Origin: Helopsaltes ochotensis
Taxonomy: Eukaryota > Chordata > Aves > Passeriformes > Locustellidae
Length of the DNA stretch: 64,000 nucleotides
Reading direction: 5' to 3'
Assembly (NCBI GenBank): GCA_013400155.1
Contig: VXBM01000136.1
Location: 1,085,952-1,149,951 of the forward strand
Shown here: one piece after another, positions 11,931-24,200 of the stretch
Position numbering within the stretch: position 1 is the first letter of the stretch
Layout: every line of letters starts with the position of its first letter
The notes under the pieces: model-generated
What the model was told of the DNA's origin: nothing
The model's input: only the letters and a program-made list of their open reading frames with translations
Databases searched by the model: none
Program-made: the position numbers and the translations under genes

Positions 11931-14476
11931 AGTGGTGCTGGCGGGCTCCTCGCACCCGGCAAACCCCGCGCACTGGTCGGGCTGGCTGCTGGGACAGGCT
12001 GCGGTGGGAAAGGGAGGCCGGGCTGCCTCCTCTCCTGCCTCTGCCTCCTCCTGCCCTGCGCCAGCAGATGAGGCCAGGTGGGGAGGAAGGATGATCAGGG
12101 GGATGAGGAGAACAAGACTGGGGGAGAGCATTCCTTGTGCCAGGATGTGCCAGGCGCTTGCTGGAGCTGGATGACCACTTCAGAACTGCATTTTGGTCTC
12201 CATCTCCCAGGGACGCTTCAAAGTCACGGGTGGCTCTTTTCCAGGGCGAGGAGCACCCACACGGGTGATCCCCACCCTTGCTTGGATTTGGGAACGGTGC
12301 TGACCTCACACTGTGAGGTTCAGAGTGCTGCTCGTTTGCCGTCCCCAGCCATAACAGTAATCAGTTCCCAGGGGTTCAGTCCCAGGGTATTTATTTGCAG
12401 GCTCTTTGGCCTCTCTGGGAGAAAGGGACTGAAACACCTGCTCCCCAGAAAGCACGAGATTGAAGCTGGGGACGGAGGGAAAGAGGGATCCATCCCCTCT
12501 TCTCTTTGGCCAGGAGATCCCAAAACCAGCCAGGCTATCTCTGCGACTGCAGGACTTTCCAGCCGAAGCAGCTCCACCGAGTGCAGAGCGAAACACAGGT
12601 AGAATGCTGCGGTGCTGCTGCTCCAGATGCCAGCCAGCTCCGTGATTTTCCCTCGTGCTGCCCGGCTTTGAAACACCTGAGCAAGCAGCCCTTGCAAACA
12701 CTTTATTGCACACACGCACTTGCCTACGTTTTGACCTGAACTGTGCTTATTAACTTTTTTTTTTTGGGGTGTAATAACAGTCCGCTGCTCTTTGTAGGCA
12801 ATCTGTCTTCAAAGATCTCTTTTTTGATCTTTTCATAGGCTAAGCAACAATTCAGCCTATATAAATCTCAGATTGAAAGTACATAATTTGTTTTTCCCTG
12901 ATTTTTTGAAGCGGTAAGAGATGAAACGGCTCAGAGGAATGTCAGCAGCAGTTATATCTTAATTGTTTTTTCTCTGCATCAAAACGCCTTGAACTATTCA
13001 CTCGTGTGCAGGAGCTCTGCATGACCTCTACAGCAAGTGCTGTAACTCCCCTAACAGGTTTTATCCCATCGCCGACTTCAGCAGTTGGCTTTAATAGGAG
13101 CTCCAATACTCATTTTTCACCCAATCTTCATTCTCTCATGCTCTTTGCCTGTTCAGGCAAATCAAAGAGTTTGGAATGTGCCCTAAGTCAGGAGCATGAA
13201 AAGAACCAGATTACTGGGTTAAGTAAAAAAAATATAAAAAATGAAAATAAAAATCCCAACTTCCTCCTAAGTGTGACCTTAATATAGTTGATCAACTAGA
13301 CATTAATGCTATATACACCTAAGCAAGTTCTCATTTATCCCTAAAAGGTGGGCTCAAAAACCAGAGTGAATTTACTTTGTAAAAAAACCAATTTAACAGC
13401 TCACAAGGAATATTTGCACAGTGCAAATAGATCAGACCATCCTATGCTCTTTGGTTTCTGCCCCAAACAGGGGCAAATTATTATTTTATTGTTCCACTCG
13501 TTGGGTTGTGATGAATGATGAGTAAATTCCTTTCCCTAGTGTTTCTCTTCAGCCCTTTTTCCCAAGCTGGGATGGATCTAGTATGGGTTATATCTACCTT
13601 GCAGATGCTGGGTGCAAGAAAGGAGGCAGGGGCAAGCCATCAAGAGGCCACAGCATCACTGGTGATGCTTTTTTGGGAAAGGAAACTTTGCTGGGAGGGA
13701 TCTTTTTTGCAGTGGGGGTCTGTTACCAGGGAAGCTCATGGAAGCCAGGAGGCCGTGTGGAGCAGAGCTGGCAACGGCAGCACATGCTCACTGGATTGTA
13801 TTAACCTGCTCTGGCATCCCCACACGGTGTCCACATTCCCACGGTAAAATCTGGAGGGTAAGGCTGCTTGTGCAAGAGGCGAGCGCTGCTGGGTGGAGCG
13901 AGTGTTTTCGCTTGTGTAATGGCAAGGTGAACCAGCAGAGAGGAAAGCCAGTCTGGAAACAAAAGCTGGCACCTGACAAACTGCTCAGTCTTCATTCACA
14001 TGATGCCTCATTAACAGCGCACAGGCTTGGATTTTTAATTTTTTTTTCCCCTTTTCTTTTTCTTGGATGCTTGTCAAACCAGAGTGACTTAGGGCATCTA
14101 TTGTTTAGGATTCGTGGCCTGTGAGAGGCTGGTGGTATTTAGGACATCAATATGAGCAAATGGAAAAAAAAATATTTCTTCCTGCTATTAGTGTGGTGAC
14201 TATAAACCATTTGGGAAAGGGCAGATGAAGGTTCTTCTATGCCCAGGTCACAGCTACTGCAAGAGAGTTGATTGCACACCAATTTGTAGTGAAAAAGGTG
14301 GACAGCAAAGGTAAAAGGATTTCAGCTTCATGGGAGGAGTCCTGAACAGATATTGACCTAAAATCAATTCCCTCTGCCTTTCAGTTGGGGAATAATACAG
14401 GTATTTACCCTTGGGAAGAGGCCGAGGATAAAGTGTGAAAGCAGCAGTCCATTTTTTTTTAATACGTTGCCATTTG

Positions 14477-14742
14477 TCATAGACTTAGAATGGTTTGGGT
14501 GGGAAGGGACCTTAAAGATCATCACCTTTCACTAGACTGGGTTATTCCATCCCACCTGGTCTTGAACACTGTCAAGGATGGGACATCCACAATTTCTCTG
14601 GGCAACCTGTGCCAGTGTCACACCACCCTCATCATATTAGGACTTCTTCCTAATATCTAATCTAAACCTGCTGTCTTCCAGCCCCCTTGTCCTGTGAGTA
14701 TATGTCCTCTAATTAGTCCCTCTGCATCTTTCCTGTCAGCTC
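14477..14742 (-). mobile_element. CR1 LINE, 5'-truncated 3' end
   Basis: The plus strand reads as the reverse complement of an avian CR1 3' end. It carries the markers AGAATGGTTTGGGTGGGAAG, CTTAAAGATCATC, TCTCTGGGCAACCTGTGCCA, TTCTTCCTAATATCTAATC and CCCCTTGTCCTGT, in the usual order. The element is therefore on the minus strand and its 3' end is near 14477. It has diverged and is truncated, with no reverse transcriptase frame. Boundaries are approximate. Confidence 0.9.
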
Positions 14743-16930
14743 AACTGGAAAGGATGTTTCCTGAGCTAGAATTGTTTCCAACAGGGCTGGAGCAAAGATG
14801 CTTCAGAAGGAGGTGCACATTTCAAGCCCAAGTTCGTAAGGTGGTGCTACCTCAATGCAACGTCAGCCAGCCGGGCCACGTCTCACATCTTGAACTGACC
14901 TGTGCATCGCTGAGCTCGCAGGGAGCGAGTGATTTCCTTGTGCTGAACGAGTCTGACCTCTTCTTACGTGTCCCTCTGCAGTGTGGGGCTTTGGACTGTG
15001 CTGTGCTGAGCTGGCTTCCCAGCGAGACCTCATTTGCTTGAGGAACTGCCGGCAAGGCAGCATTTAACTGAGCGTGAATCTATTACGAGTCCCTTTTATT
15101 TTAAAACAGGAAAAGCTCGTTTAATGAGAGTGGAAACACACAGAAACCATTCTTGATTTTTCCAGGTACCACAGGTCCTAACCAAATAGCAAACCCGAAG
15201 TAACTGAACATACTGAAATTGAACCAAAAGCTCTGTTACCCAAATACCAAATTTCCAGCAACGCTGTGCTTGGATTCCTGAAAAACCACAGGCTATCCCC
15301 AGGTTTCAGATGGCAGCAGAGCATTTGCCATTTGTTCCTGTATCAGAGAGGGCAGCAGGGCAGTACCTCCACGGCTGTCTTCCTAGACAACCCAGGCGCT
15401 GAGAGGCTGTTAAACACGCTGTATCCCGAGCAGGTGACACGCCAGGTGAATTTCTCTTGGAGTGCTTCCAGCTGCTTCAGCTTTCAGGCCCAGAACTGGA
15501 GTTTTTTCCTCCCTCAACTGAGGAACCACCAACACGAAGGCTGCATCACCAAAGCGTGTTCCCACGGACTAAACTTCAGAGTTTTTACCAGGGTGCTGAG
15601 ACAGCAATCATTCATTTATTTGTCTCAAGGCCCAGTCTTCACAACACGCCAGTATTTTTTTTTTTTAAACTTTCATTCAAACAGTAACTTGTGGGGTTTT
15701 TGCACACTCACACTCCATCCAGCCTGGATTTACCTGGCCATGACACATGCCTACCACCTCATCAGTTCTTCATACTCTGTTAGAGGAATGAGCTGCACAG
15801 GTAGCAGTTTGGTTCCTGTAGATGAAGTCTGTAAGTGAAAACAGAGAAGTCTAAGAACTGCTCATCTCTGCCATTATCAGTGAGATCTGCAAGGGGAAGA
15901 GCACAGCTGGGTTTTGACAAGATCTGTTTTCTATTAGGCTGTGTCAACCGGCATTAACTCTGCTTGAACGAATCCCAACTCAGCTTTCCCATCGCTTTCC
16001 CTAGGACAAACATCTTGCTAGGCAGCTTCACTACCCACCCATCTCATTTGGCTCTCTCAATGCTGGCACATTTGCTCCACATGTTCTGGAATTTCCCGTT
16101 TTCTCAAAATTAAAGTCAGCCTTTCAGGATTCATGCACATAAATTACTTTGGTGTGCTAATTTGCAGATGTTTATCTCCAGGTAGCAGCACTCCTGTTTA
16201 ACCATGTAGTGGAAAGTACTGCTTGAGGATGGGGAACTATTACTCAGTTTCTTCCAATATAAAGAGAAATAAATCAGGTCAAATCTCTCTAGTTGATGTC
16301 CCTGGCACTGTGCCGAGCCAGTCTGCACATGGGCAAGCTCCATTCATTATTCCTGATCTTGTCAGAAATGCCTTCACACTGCTCTCCATGCCTGCCAGAG
16401 TGCACTGCAGTCAGACTAGGAGGTTACAAAATCTAATTTTTTTAAATAAAGCCCAGAACAGAAAAAGAACAGAACAGAAAGAACAGAAAAGCCCTGTTCC
16501 TGCCTTCTTTCCTCATTCCTGCCTTAACACTATGGCACCTAAGCATTACTGTTACATTTTCTGACGGCGAGGTCAGATGTGGGAGTACCTGAACAGTCAT
16601 AAACCAGTTTGTCCCCCAGCACCTCATCCAGTCCATTACTAAAGTGCACAGATCATGTGCAATCTTGTAATGACGCTGCTTCCCTAAAAACCCCAACTCC
16701 TACAAAAGATTCCAGACTGTTTGCTTGCAAATCGGGCAAGTTTGTTCTGATTTACATCAAAGAACCGTACACTGCTGTATTTACAAGGGCTCCTGTTTTG
16801 GCTTTTGGCAAAGGCAGAAGTTGAGCCAGAAGCTGTGAGGCCAAACAGCTGGAAGGTGCTGTGTTTAACACTCCACCATTCACAGCAGGATGCTCATTTC
16901 TCCTAGGAAGCATTAGGGACCAGACAGGCA
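14743..16930. other. Intergenic DNA between CR1 and NAP1L4 3' end
   Basis: Moderate-GC unique sequence. Open frames here (for example 15266-15838, plus strand) show no family motif or splice structure. Nothing else is recognised. Confidence 0.55.
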
Positions 16931-16934
16931 CCAC

Positions 16935-18182
16935 CAATCATGTTTCACAACTTTAATAGAATATTCTATCTATTCTGTACAAATTGAAAACACCGTATTA
17001 AGTTACAAATGTGTAAGGTAAGGCTGGAGCACTCTACATGCCTGGTCACAGTGTTGATACAGCTGTTATTCAACTGCTGCCAGAGGTTGGTAATGGATGC
17101 TGAAACTCGAAACGTGTACCTTAAGTGCCACACAACAACAAAGGCAGTTTTGAAGACTTCAGAACTTTAAATAAAACAAACTGTGGAATGGAATAATTTC
17201 AGTGTTGCAAATAACACACCCAAACTTCAGATTTATTGAACTGATTCATTTTGATAAATTTCCGTGTTCATAGTGAAAGGTCCTTTCATGCTGGACACTA
17301 AGCAATAAGACTACTGGAAATTGTTTGGTTCTTTGGCTGCAACCCACTTCCACCAACAGCAACAGTTTGGCCTTTGCATTTTGATCTTCATCCAGAAGAG
17401 TTGTCATTTTGATGCAAGTTTGTTTCTTCTGTCTAGACTACTACATTGAGACCGCTTTGAATTACCTGTTTTACAAGTACCCATATTGTATGCAAAAGAG
17501 GAAGAAGATTTTTCAAGTATATTAAAAACTATTAAAAAGCACTAATTCTGTCAAAGTACTTACAAACATGAATAAATAAATAGTAAGATGAACAACTAAG
17601 TCTCAAATATGACACCCTCTTCAATGAAGTAAAATTACTTCAACTCAACTGGCTGTACTGCGATAATAAATATGACATTTAAAGCTGCTCAAGCACTAGT
17701 TCAATTTGTAGGTTGCGAGAAACATTAAAAAAGGGGGGAGGGAACTAGCAAAAAAGTCATATTGCTCTATCTGTTTCAGCTACCACACATGTAATCCATT
17801 TACTTTAGCTTCTCAGCACATTGTTATTCCACAATTTTCAATGTTGAGCAAGAAAATGGATAATCCTCACATGGTAGTCTGTGGACTATTCCCCTATGCA
17901 TAGGGCAAAAGGCTCTAAAGGCCTACTGACATACTTAGCTACAGTGTACCAACGGCTGTAGAGTGTGCTTTATTTAAACCTCATATTTCCCAAATGCATT
18001 GAAATTGCCACTGTACATGTTAAGCAATAAAGTTAGTGAAAATCATGCATTTTAAAACAAATTATTTTTAAGCATTGTTAATAAGATTGTGCTGCAGTGA
18101 TAGAATATCCTGAACTGCAGGCCAGGTATCCAACTATTTGTTACAAGTTGTTCAAATATCACTTCCAAGTGGTATTTCCTTA
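16935..18182 (-). other. NAP1L4: NAP1L4 3' untranslated region
   Basis: AT-rich sequence following the TAA stop on the minus strand, about 1.25 kb. The inferred end is set by an ATTAAA signal at 16952-16957, read on the minus strand, followed by a likely cleavage point near 16935-16940 and a GU-rich downstream stretch (minus strand TTGGTGGTGCCTGTCTGG) at about 16920-16937. An internal AATAAA on the minus strand at 17232-17237 could make a shorter form. The end is inferred, not seen in transcripts. Confidence 0.6.
16952..16957 (-). terminator. NAP1L4: ATTAAA polyadenylation signal, NAP1L4
   Basis: The minus strand reads ATTAAA, followed within 20 bases by a CA cleavage context and then a G/T-rich downstream element. 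ATTAAA is the commonest variant of the canonical hexamer. Confidence 0.55.
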
Positions 18183-18221
18183 TTACTGTTGTTTGCATTC
18201 AGCAGGTTGGCTGGACTCTTT
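18183..18221 (-). CDS. NAP1L4: NAP1L4 last coding exon (residues 372-383)
   Basis: After the acceptor CTTATGCAG the minus strand encodes KESSQPAECKQQ and TAA (18185-18183). The CKQQ end is the prenylation-type box shared with NAP1L1 and the long NAP1L4 form. The exon continues as 3' UTR. Its acceptor is 6.4 kb from the preceding exon. Confidence 0.93.
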   Translation of the reverse strand, partial: KESSQPAECKQQ

Positions 18222-21200
18222 CTGCATAAGGGGGAAAGAGAAAATAAACAGTTAAAAACCAAATTGGCATAAAAAAACCCCACTTCAACAAACAGAGAAA
18301 CTGGCTATGCATTTCTGAATTAACTAAGCACCGCTAGCATGTACAAAAATGCTACATGAAAACTCAAGCTACATCATTAAAGGTCCAACAGTCACCACAT
18401 TTATTGGGTTTCCCCTTGTCCCCAGCTGCTTGGTACCCCATAATTTTTTATCTACTTTTGTGCTGTTAACACTGCATCCTGCAAGCCAAGGTTCACGCAA
18501 ACAAGAAAGCAAACCACCACCTACTCCCCTCAACCAGAGGCTCTATTTGACTTCAGCCCTATTAAACCATTTCAACAATAAACTGCCACCTCCTCCAGCT
18601 CTGAGGAGGGAGGAAGGCAGGCTGCTTATTCTGCAGCACGTCTGAGTTTTTCCTTAGGAGCCTTTCACCTTCTGCTAAGGTGATAAAAATGTAATTAATG
18701 TGTTGATTTCTTCTAGGTTCTGCATCACCAGCAGGTAACTATTCAACAATTTAACACTGGGCAAGAAGTCCATATGTTAATCTGAATATAAAAAGTAGAA
18801 ACACCTTCATTAGGTAGGTAAACAACTTCCCCTTTGGCAAAAGGAAGTGTATTTGGGAATGAGAACAAGTACTCAAACAGCTAAGAACTTCAGGTTTACA
18901 CTGCACTTCTTGCTTTGTTCCATTGTAAAATACCATTCTTAGAAAGCAGGAGAATTTATTCAGTAAATTTCCACTTTCCTTCTCCCCTAACCATTCTTAA
19001 TATAGTTAATTATACACAAACAACAGTCACAGAAACCTGTGCAGTCTAGTAAAAAAAAATACAGGTATAAAACACGACACCCTGAACGTCACTGATGCAA
19101 AGTAAAATGTTTCTTAGTTACTATCCTAAAGGAGAGGTTGATGTGTTATAAAATATGTACCCGTGCCAAGTTCAGTATATATCAAGTAACCAAGAGCTAA
19201 GACAACTGCAGCATTCTGCCTCTAGTGAGGAAGAATAGGTGCAATTAATTTAAACTTCCTTATCATGAAGTTTTGCCATTGATAATCTGCAGCAAATCCA
19301 GGCTATTTTTCTGTTCCTCACCAAAACTGCTGTACAGTCAGAGTTGTCACTATCGTTCCCACTGCAACTCAAGATTAGTGCCAAGTGCACAGATGTATCA
19401 GAGATCTTTAAGACTTCCTCCTTCTGGTATTCCTTACCCAGCACATCTGGCTAACTTTAACTTTGTTCTCTCTCATCTGCCTGAAGTCCTAAGTAACACT
19501 GATGTGAATTAAACTGCACTGATCGGGGACTAAATACCAGAAAAGGGATATGTTTACACAGAACACAAAATTAGCATTCTGGTTCTTAAACTAGCAAATA
19601 CACTGGTAGTACATTGCATGCTATTTCCTTTTACTGAGGGGCAGGCAAAAACCAGCAGCATTTTTTATCCAAAGTTTCCTAAAGGTTTGTATTCTTCTTT
19701 TAACTGCTTGGTATTTGAACATGGCCAGAGTAGTGTGCAGGCAGCATCACTTCCTCTCCTCTTCACATTCTGGATAAGAGCCATTATAAAATAACAAACT
19801 TGCTATTTAAAATGTACTTTAAAAATCTTTCCACCTCCCTCCTTCCTTCCTTCCTAGTCACCTGTTATATTTAGGTCAAGACACACTTTGGTTGACCACT
19901 GCAACCATTTCCGCCAAATTTTACTGATCAACCAAAACACTTGTTATATTTTCTAATAAACTTCATTACCTTTTCCTCATTGCTGTAAACACTTAAATCA
20001 TATTTACTGCATGTAACTGTTTATCCTGTAAAAACTGAGTCACAGAGATCACAAAGTTCTTTTCTAAGGGTCTTGCAGTCTTGATTACTGCTCTCAGGCA
20101 AAAAAAAAATAAATACAGTTTGAGGAGTTCCCGGATCTGAGTCAGTTGCTGGAGGATTTTGAGACAAATACTGCTATTTTTAGATTACACTTGAGGGTGT
20201 ATCTGTGTTGGCCATATACAAAAAATGCTTAAGCAGGCCCCAAGTATCAAGGCAGTATTTCAGATCCAGACTCCAGCATAATGCACATTCTCCCACACTT
20301 TAACACACAGCCCTTGCTCAGGAAGCCAGCATGTGAGCTCCACGCTGCCTTCAGCTACCCTCAGCCTCATGCAAAGCATCTCACAGCCTAATCCCAGAGG
20401 ACACCAGCACAAAGAGAACACAATTCCCTTCCAGTTACAGCTGCTCCAGCAGGCACATGCACATTGACACTCATCTCTGGCCTTTGCTGGCTCCGGTAAG
20501 ATCAGGGTCTAGCTCCAGGCTGTGAGTGTGATGGAGAGCTGACATCCACATTCCCTCAGGCTGGGCTTTAAAGCCCGAGCCTGCACTTCCTGCTGAGCCC
20601 AGACTTTGTGACACTGGGTCAGCCAACCACCACCCCTGATCTGCCTTAGCCCCTGTGCCATTTATCACCCCATCCTGGCCAGGTTACCATTCATGCTCTA
20701 TTTCCCTAAATTAACTCCCCATGATATCTTAGAAAGGTAGTGAAGCACATTGGCCAAGCAATAAAGACCAGAGCGACTCAAACTGGCAAAGATAAGAAGG
20801 AATTGCATCTTATTTAAAAATAAATATAGCACTAGACACACGTACTCAAGATCACTGTCCGGGCTACAGAGACAAGAATTCTTCTGGTTGTAAACAGATT
20901 CTTTACAGTAACCATAAGGAGACTTAAGTTCATCTTAAAATTGGTAGTATTTAAAATTTTTTGTATCTTTGAAGTATTTCATATTCATTTATTCTGTGCA
21001 AGGATTTTAAACTACTCTAGGCCTTTAATTTCCGTTTGAGATACCGTGCTGATGGATACAAACAAGCTGAGTGAGACTTCACCTATTTTCTCTTTTGCTA
21101 ACAAAGATCAATATATAGCTTTTTGTAACTGCCACTCATTTACTGCATCTCTTCCTCAGAAGTAAAAAATTGCACCTAAAATTTGCAAGAACGCAGAGCT

Positions 21201-24200
21201 AAAAGAGAGAAGAAAGTACATCTGAGTAGGTCTGCTTATATGACTTTCCTACACAAGCCCCACTGTGTCTGCCCATCCAGTTAAACTGGTGTCCCAGAGG
21301 ATAGGGTCATAAATAAGCCCAAAATTTTCATGCCATTTATTTTAGCAATTTTGTTTTTTTCGAAACAGATCCTGAAGGAAACACTGAATTTCTGTCAGTC
21401 TTTAGAGTTTAAACACACCAGGCAAGATACGTTGCTAGGTGATTCAAAGAGCAATCAAGTCTTTATCTCCTTACTTTTCCAATTCACTTTTTGGGCAGCT
21501 TCCCATCTGCTAAGGTAGCCATGCAGGAACAGGCAGCGCATCAAGATCTCATCTGACTCCCCAAGAACTCTGCTGCCAACAGCGGTATCAAGGCAGGCAA
21601 CAGGCACTAAATCTGACATCCTTTCCCATAGAGAAGGTAGAAAGCCTTTCTGAAATATCTTCAATGGAACAGTCCAATTATGGGACCCAAAGCTGAATCT
21701 TATCTTTATTTCCTATTCTATGTTACTGAATGAGAAAAAGCAAGGATATCAATGTAAACCCAGAGCTCGCTAGAGTTAAATATGCAACCCTAACCCAAAC
21801 TGCCTCCCTCCACAACTCGTTCTGGAAATAAATTTGCTGCTGACAGGTCCTGCCACTGTAACTCAGCACACAAAGGATCTTGAAGTCCATGCAGTCTCAC
21901 ACACAGAGAGCAGCTCTTTTGCTCATGATTCAAACCAGCACTCTGCATTACCCTGTCAACTACTTCTCAATTCAAGCACAGCCTCAGCAAGGTAAAATAA
22001 AGGCAGCTAAAGGAATGGGACATGCAAGCACATAGTAAAATACACTAGACAAAACCAGCTACATTATCTAGTTTTGTAGCTACTTTAAACCATCTGACTG
22101 CTCACTCTTCCAAAGCCACAACTTATACACGGCACAAGTGCTTTGTGTAAGAGATGATAATGATCTGGTTGTATCTGAACAACTCTAATGTACTTAAAAC
22201 TCACAGGAAGGAAGGAGGAAAAGTTTACAAAGCAGAGAGTGTTGACATGCAGCAAATGCACTACAACAATAAAGGAGAAGGCAATATGGAAATGACTGAA
22301 AAGGAGAAACTGGATTTGAAAGAAAAACAGACCAATTATTTTTGTGTACCTGAAAAAGAAAACTATTCTAGATAAGAAAAGCAGGGAGTGGGAACTGGAA
22401 GGCAAAGAAAAGCAAGGCAGAGGGAAAAAGAGGACCAGAAAATGGTATGAACAGGACAAAGAATCGAAAACAGGACAGGACTAGGGTATGAGTGTCAAAA
22501 AAATGAAACAGAATTCCAAGTTGACTTGAAAAACTGGAGCCGGTGGCTGACAATTTTTAACTGTAGGAAGGCAGCACAGCTATGTAACAGGCTGCAGCAG
22601 GACAACAGAGAAGCCACTGTGACAAACAGATGTTCTACTACTGCAGGTGACCCACCAGTGCACGTATGCTGAGGCACCAAAAACCAACACAGAAGCACAG
22701 CTCCATTTAGAGTTTAACAAAGGCAAGGAAGGGCATTATCCATGCAGAAGGAATGAGCCGGAAGGATTATAGTTACTTGCAAATAATTGAAATAAAAAGA
22801 CACAGGCCTAAAATACAGGGGGGAACAAGTATGGGGGCTGCTGCAGGCATTGTTCTCTGTGAGGAATGGGATGAAAGGTGAAAGATGACAGTATACAACA
22901 GAAGGAACTTTTCCTTTCTCCTTTTAAATAGAGACAGATGAGCAGAAGAACAATACCTGTGCAGAATCATGAGAGATCAAGAAAAGGCTTCTAAGAGTGA
23001 CTGCCTGCCTTTGTCAGGCAGCATAAACAAGATGCTAGAAAAGGCATACTAAGTAAGCAGATGACTTAGAAGAGTTTAGGAAGAGCGGAGAAGATATTTA
23101 AGAAATAATTTGCAAGTGCATTAGGAATAGTAAAGAGATGCAACATCAAACCAGAAACAAGGAAAAATAGTCCGACAAGTCTCAAAATCTTTTATCATGT
23201 GTATATGAAATACAGTTTGATTGCTACAAAGGTAAAGCAGAAAGTGCCAGGAAGGCAGAGGGTCATTCTGAAAAATCTACTTAAATTACATGATTTAAAT
23301 GCACTCATCTCTACACCCATTTCTTTCTATTTTTTACTAAAAAAACCTAAACTCTGAAGTCACCATTCCCCCATTTCTTTTCCCCATACAAGGAAAAAAA
23401 ACCAAAACAAAACAGAAAACCCTAGAAAATAAACCACATTGCATGACTACAAATGGGACTCTTGGAAGTTAGGTATGAATGGAATTCCACCTTACCTAGA
23501 AATGTATGAATGAATAACAGACTTATATTACACCTAAATGGGAAAAAATTGAAAGGAACTGTCAGCATGGATGAAAAGTGAAATGTACAAAATAATACAG
23601 GAGGCAACAACCGTAACCTTCCAAGATAACTTCAGCTTTTTTCCCCCCTACAGAATACCAAATCCTCTAGAAGGGTACTTCACACAGACGTATGTTGATG
23701 TAGAACTAACATTGTTTCTCAGCTGTCCAACTTTTTCCCATTACAGGTACACCACTGCATCTGAATCCTACAGAGCAGTCACAATACTGATTTTTGCCAA
23801 TCTGTTCGGTTGATCTTTGTACAAGACAGACTTTCTTTAGTATACAAAATTTCTCATTAAAGAGAAACAACTCTTGATAGTAACAAAAACCATTTACTAA
23901 TGGTAAGATGATATATAAAACTATACCAGAGGAGTGATATCAGAGTGAGTCAAACTGCTGTTAAGACTTTTATCCAAAGATCAAGCAGTTTTGCATGCCT
24001 TTCACTTTTTCATCTGTCTTTATAAAAAATTGAAAGCTGATGTTTTAAGAACTACATGATCACAGGTCTGTCATCACTGTTCCAGCTTCACTAAACATAA
24101 GCCTTTACCATGACTGAAGAACTAAAAACTACCTATCGGAAGGAACACTAACCCTCAAGGCTGAATTTTAAGCCAGGTATCATAAAGTTTAAAATTCAAA

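Larger units (their letters stand above)
251..14476. other. Intergenic DNA downstream of NAP1L4, left part
   Basis: No exon with recognisable protein content was found on either strand. Open frames are short or low-complexity and lack family motifs. The stretch holds a 22-bp-arm inverted repeat (670-724), a small hairpin (9231-9252), a GATGAG-like short repeat (about 9745-9772), a CpG-rich patch (about 10530-10710), a (TAAAA)n array, a long poly(A) tract, and AT-core-rich segments at about 11735-11930 and 12740-13110 that could be regulatory. Confidence 0.6.

Noticed and set aside
12078..12602. 174-codon plus-strand open frame
   Set aside because: No family motif, no splice context, and overlapping open frames on the other strand; a GC-rich chance frame.
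15266..15838. 190-codon plus-strand open frame
   Set aside because: No recognisable domain and no start context or splice partners; probably chance.
22200..22480. Purine-rich plus strand read as a lysine/glutamate-rich peptide
   Set aside because: Low-complexity intron sequence without splice sites; read as composition bias only.
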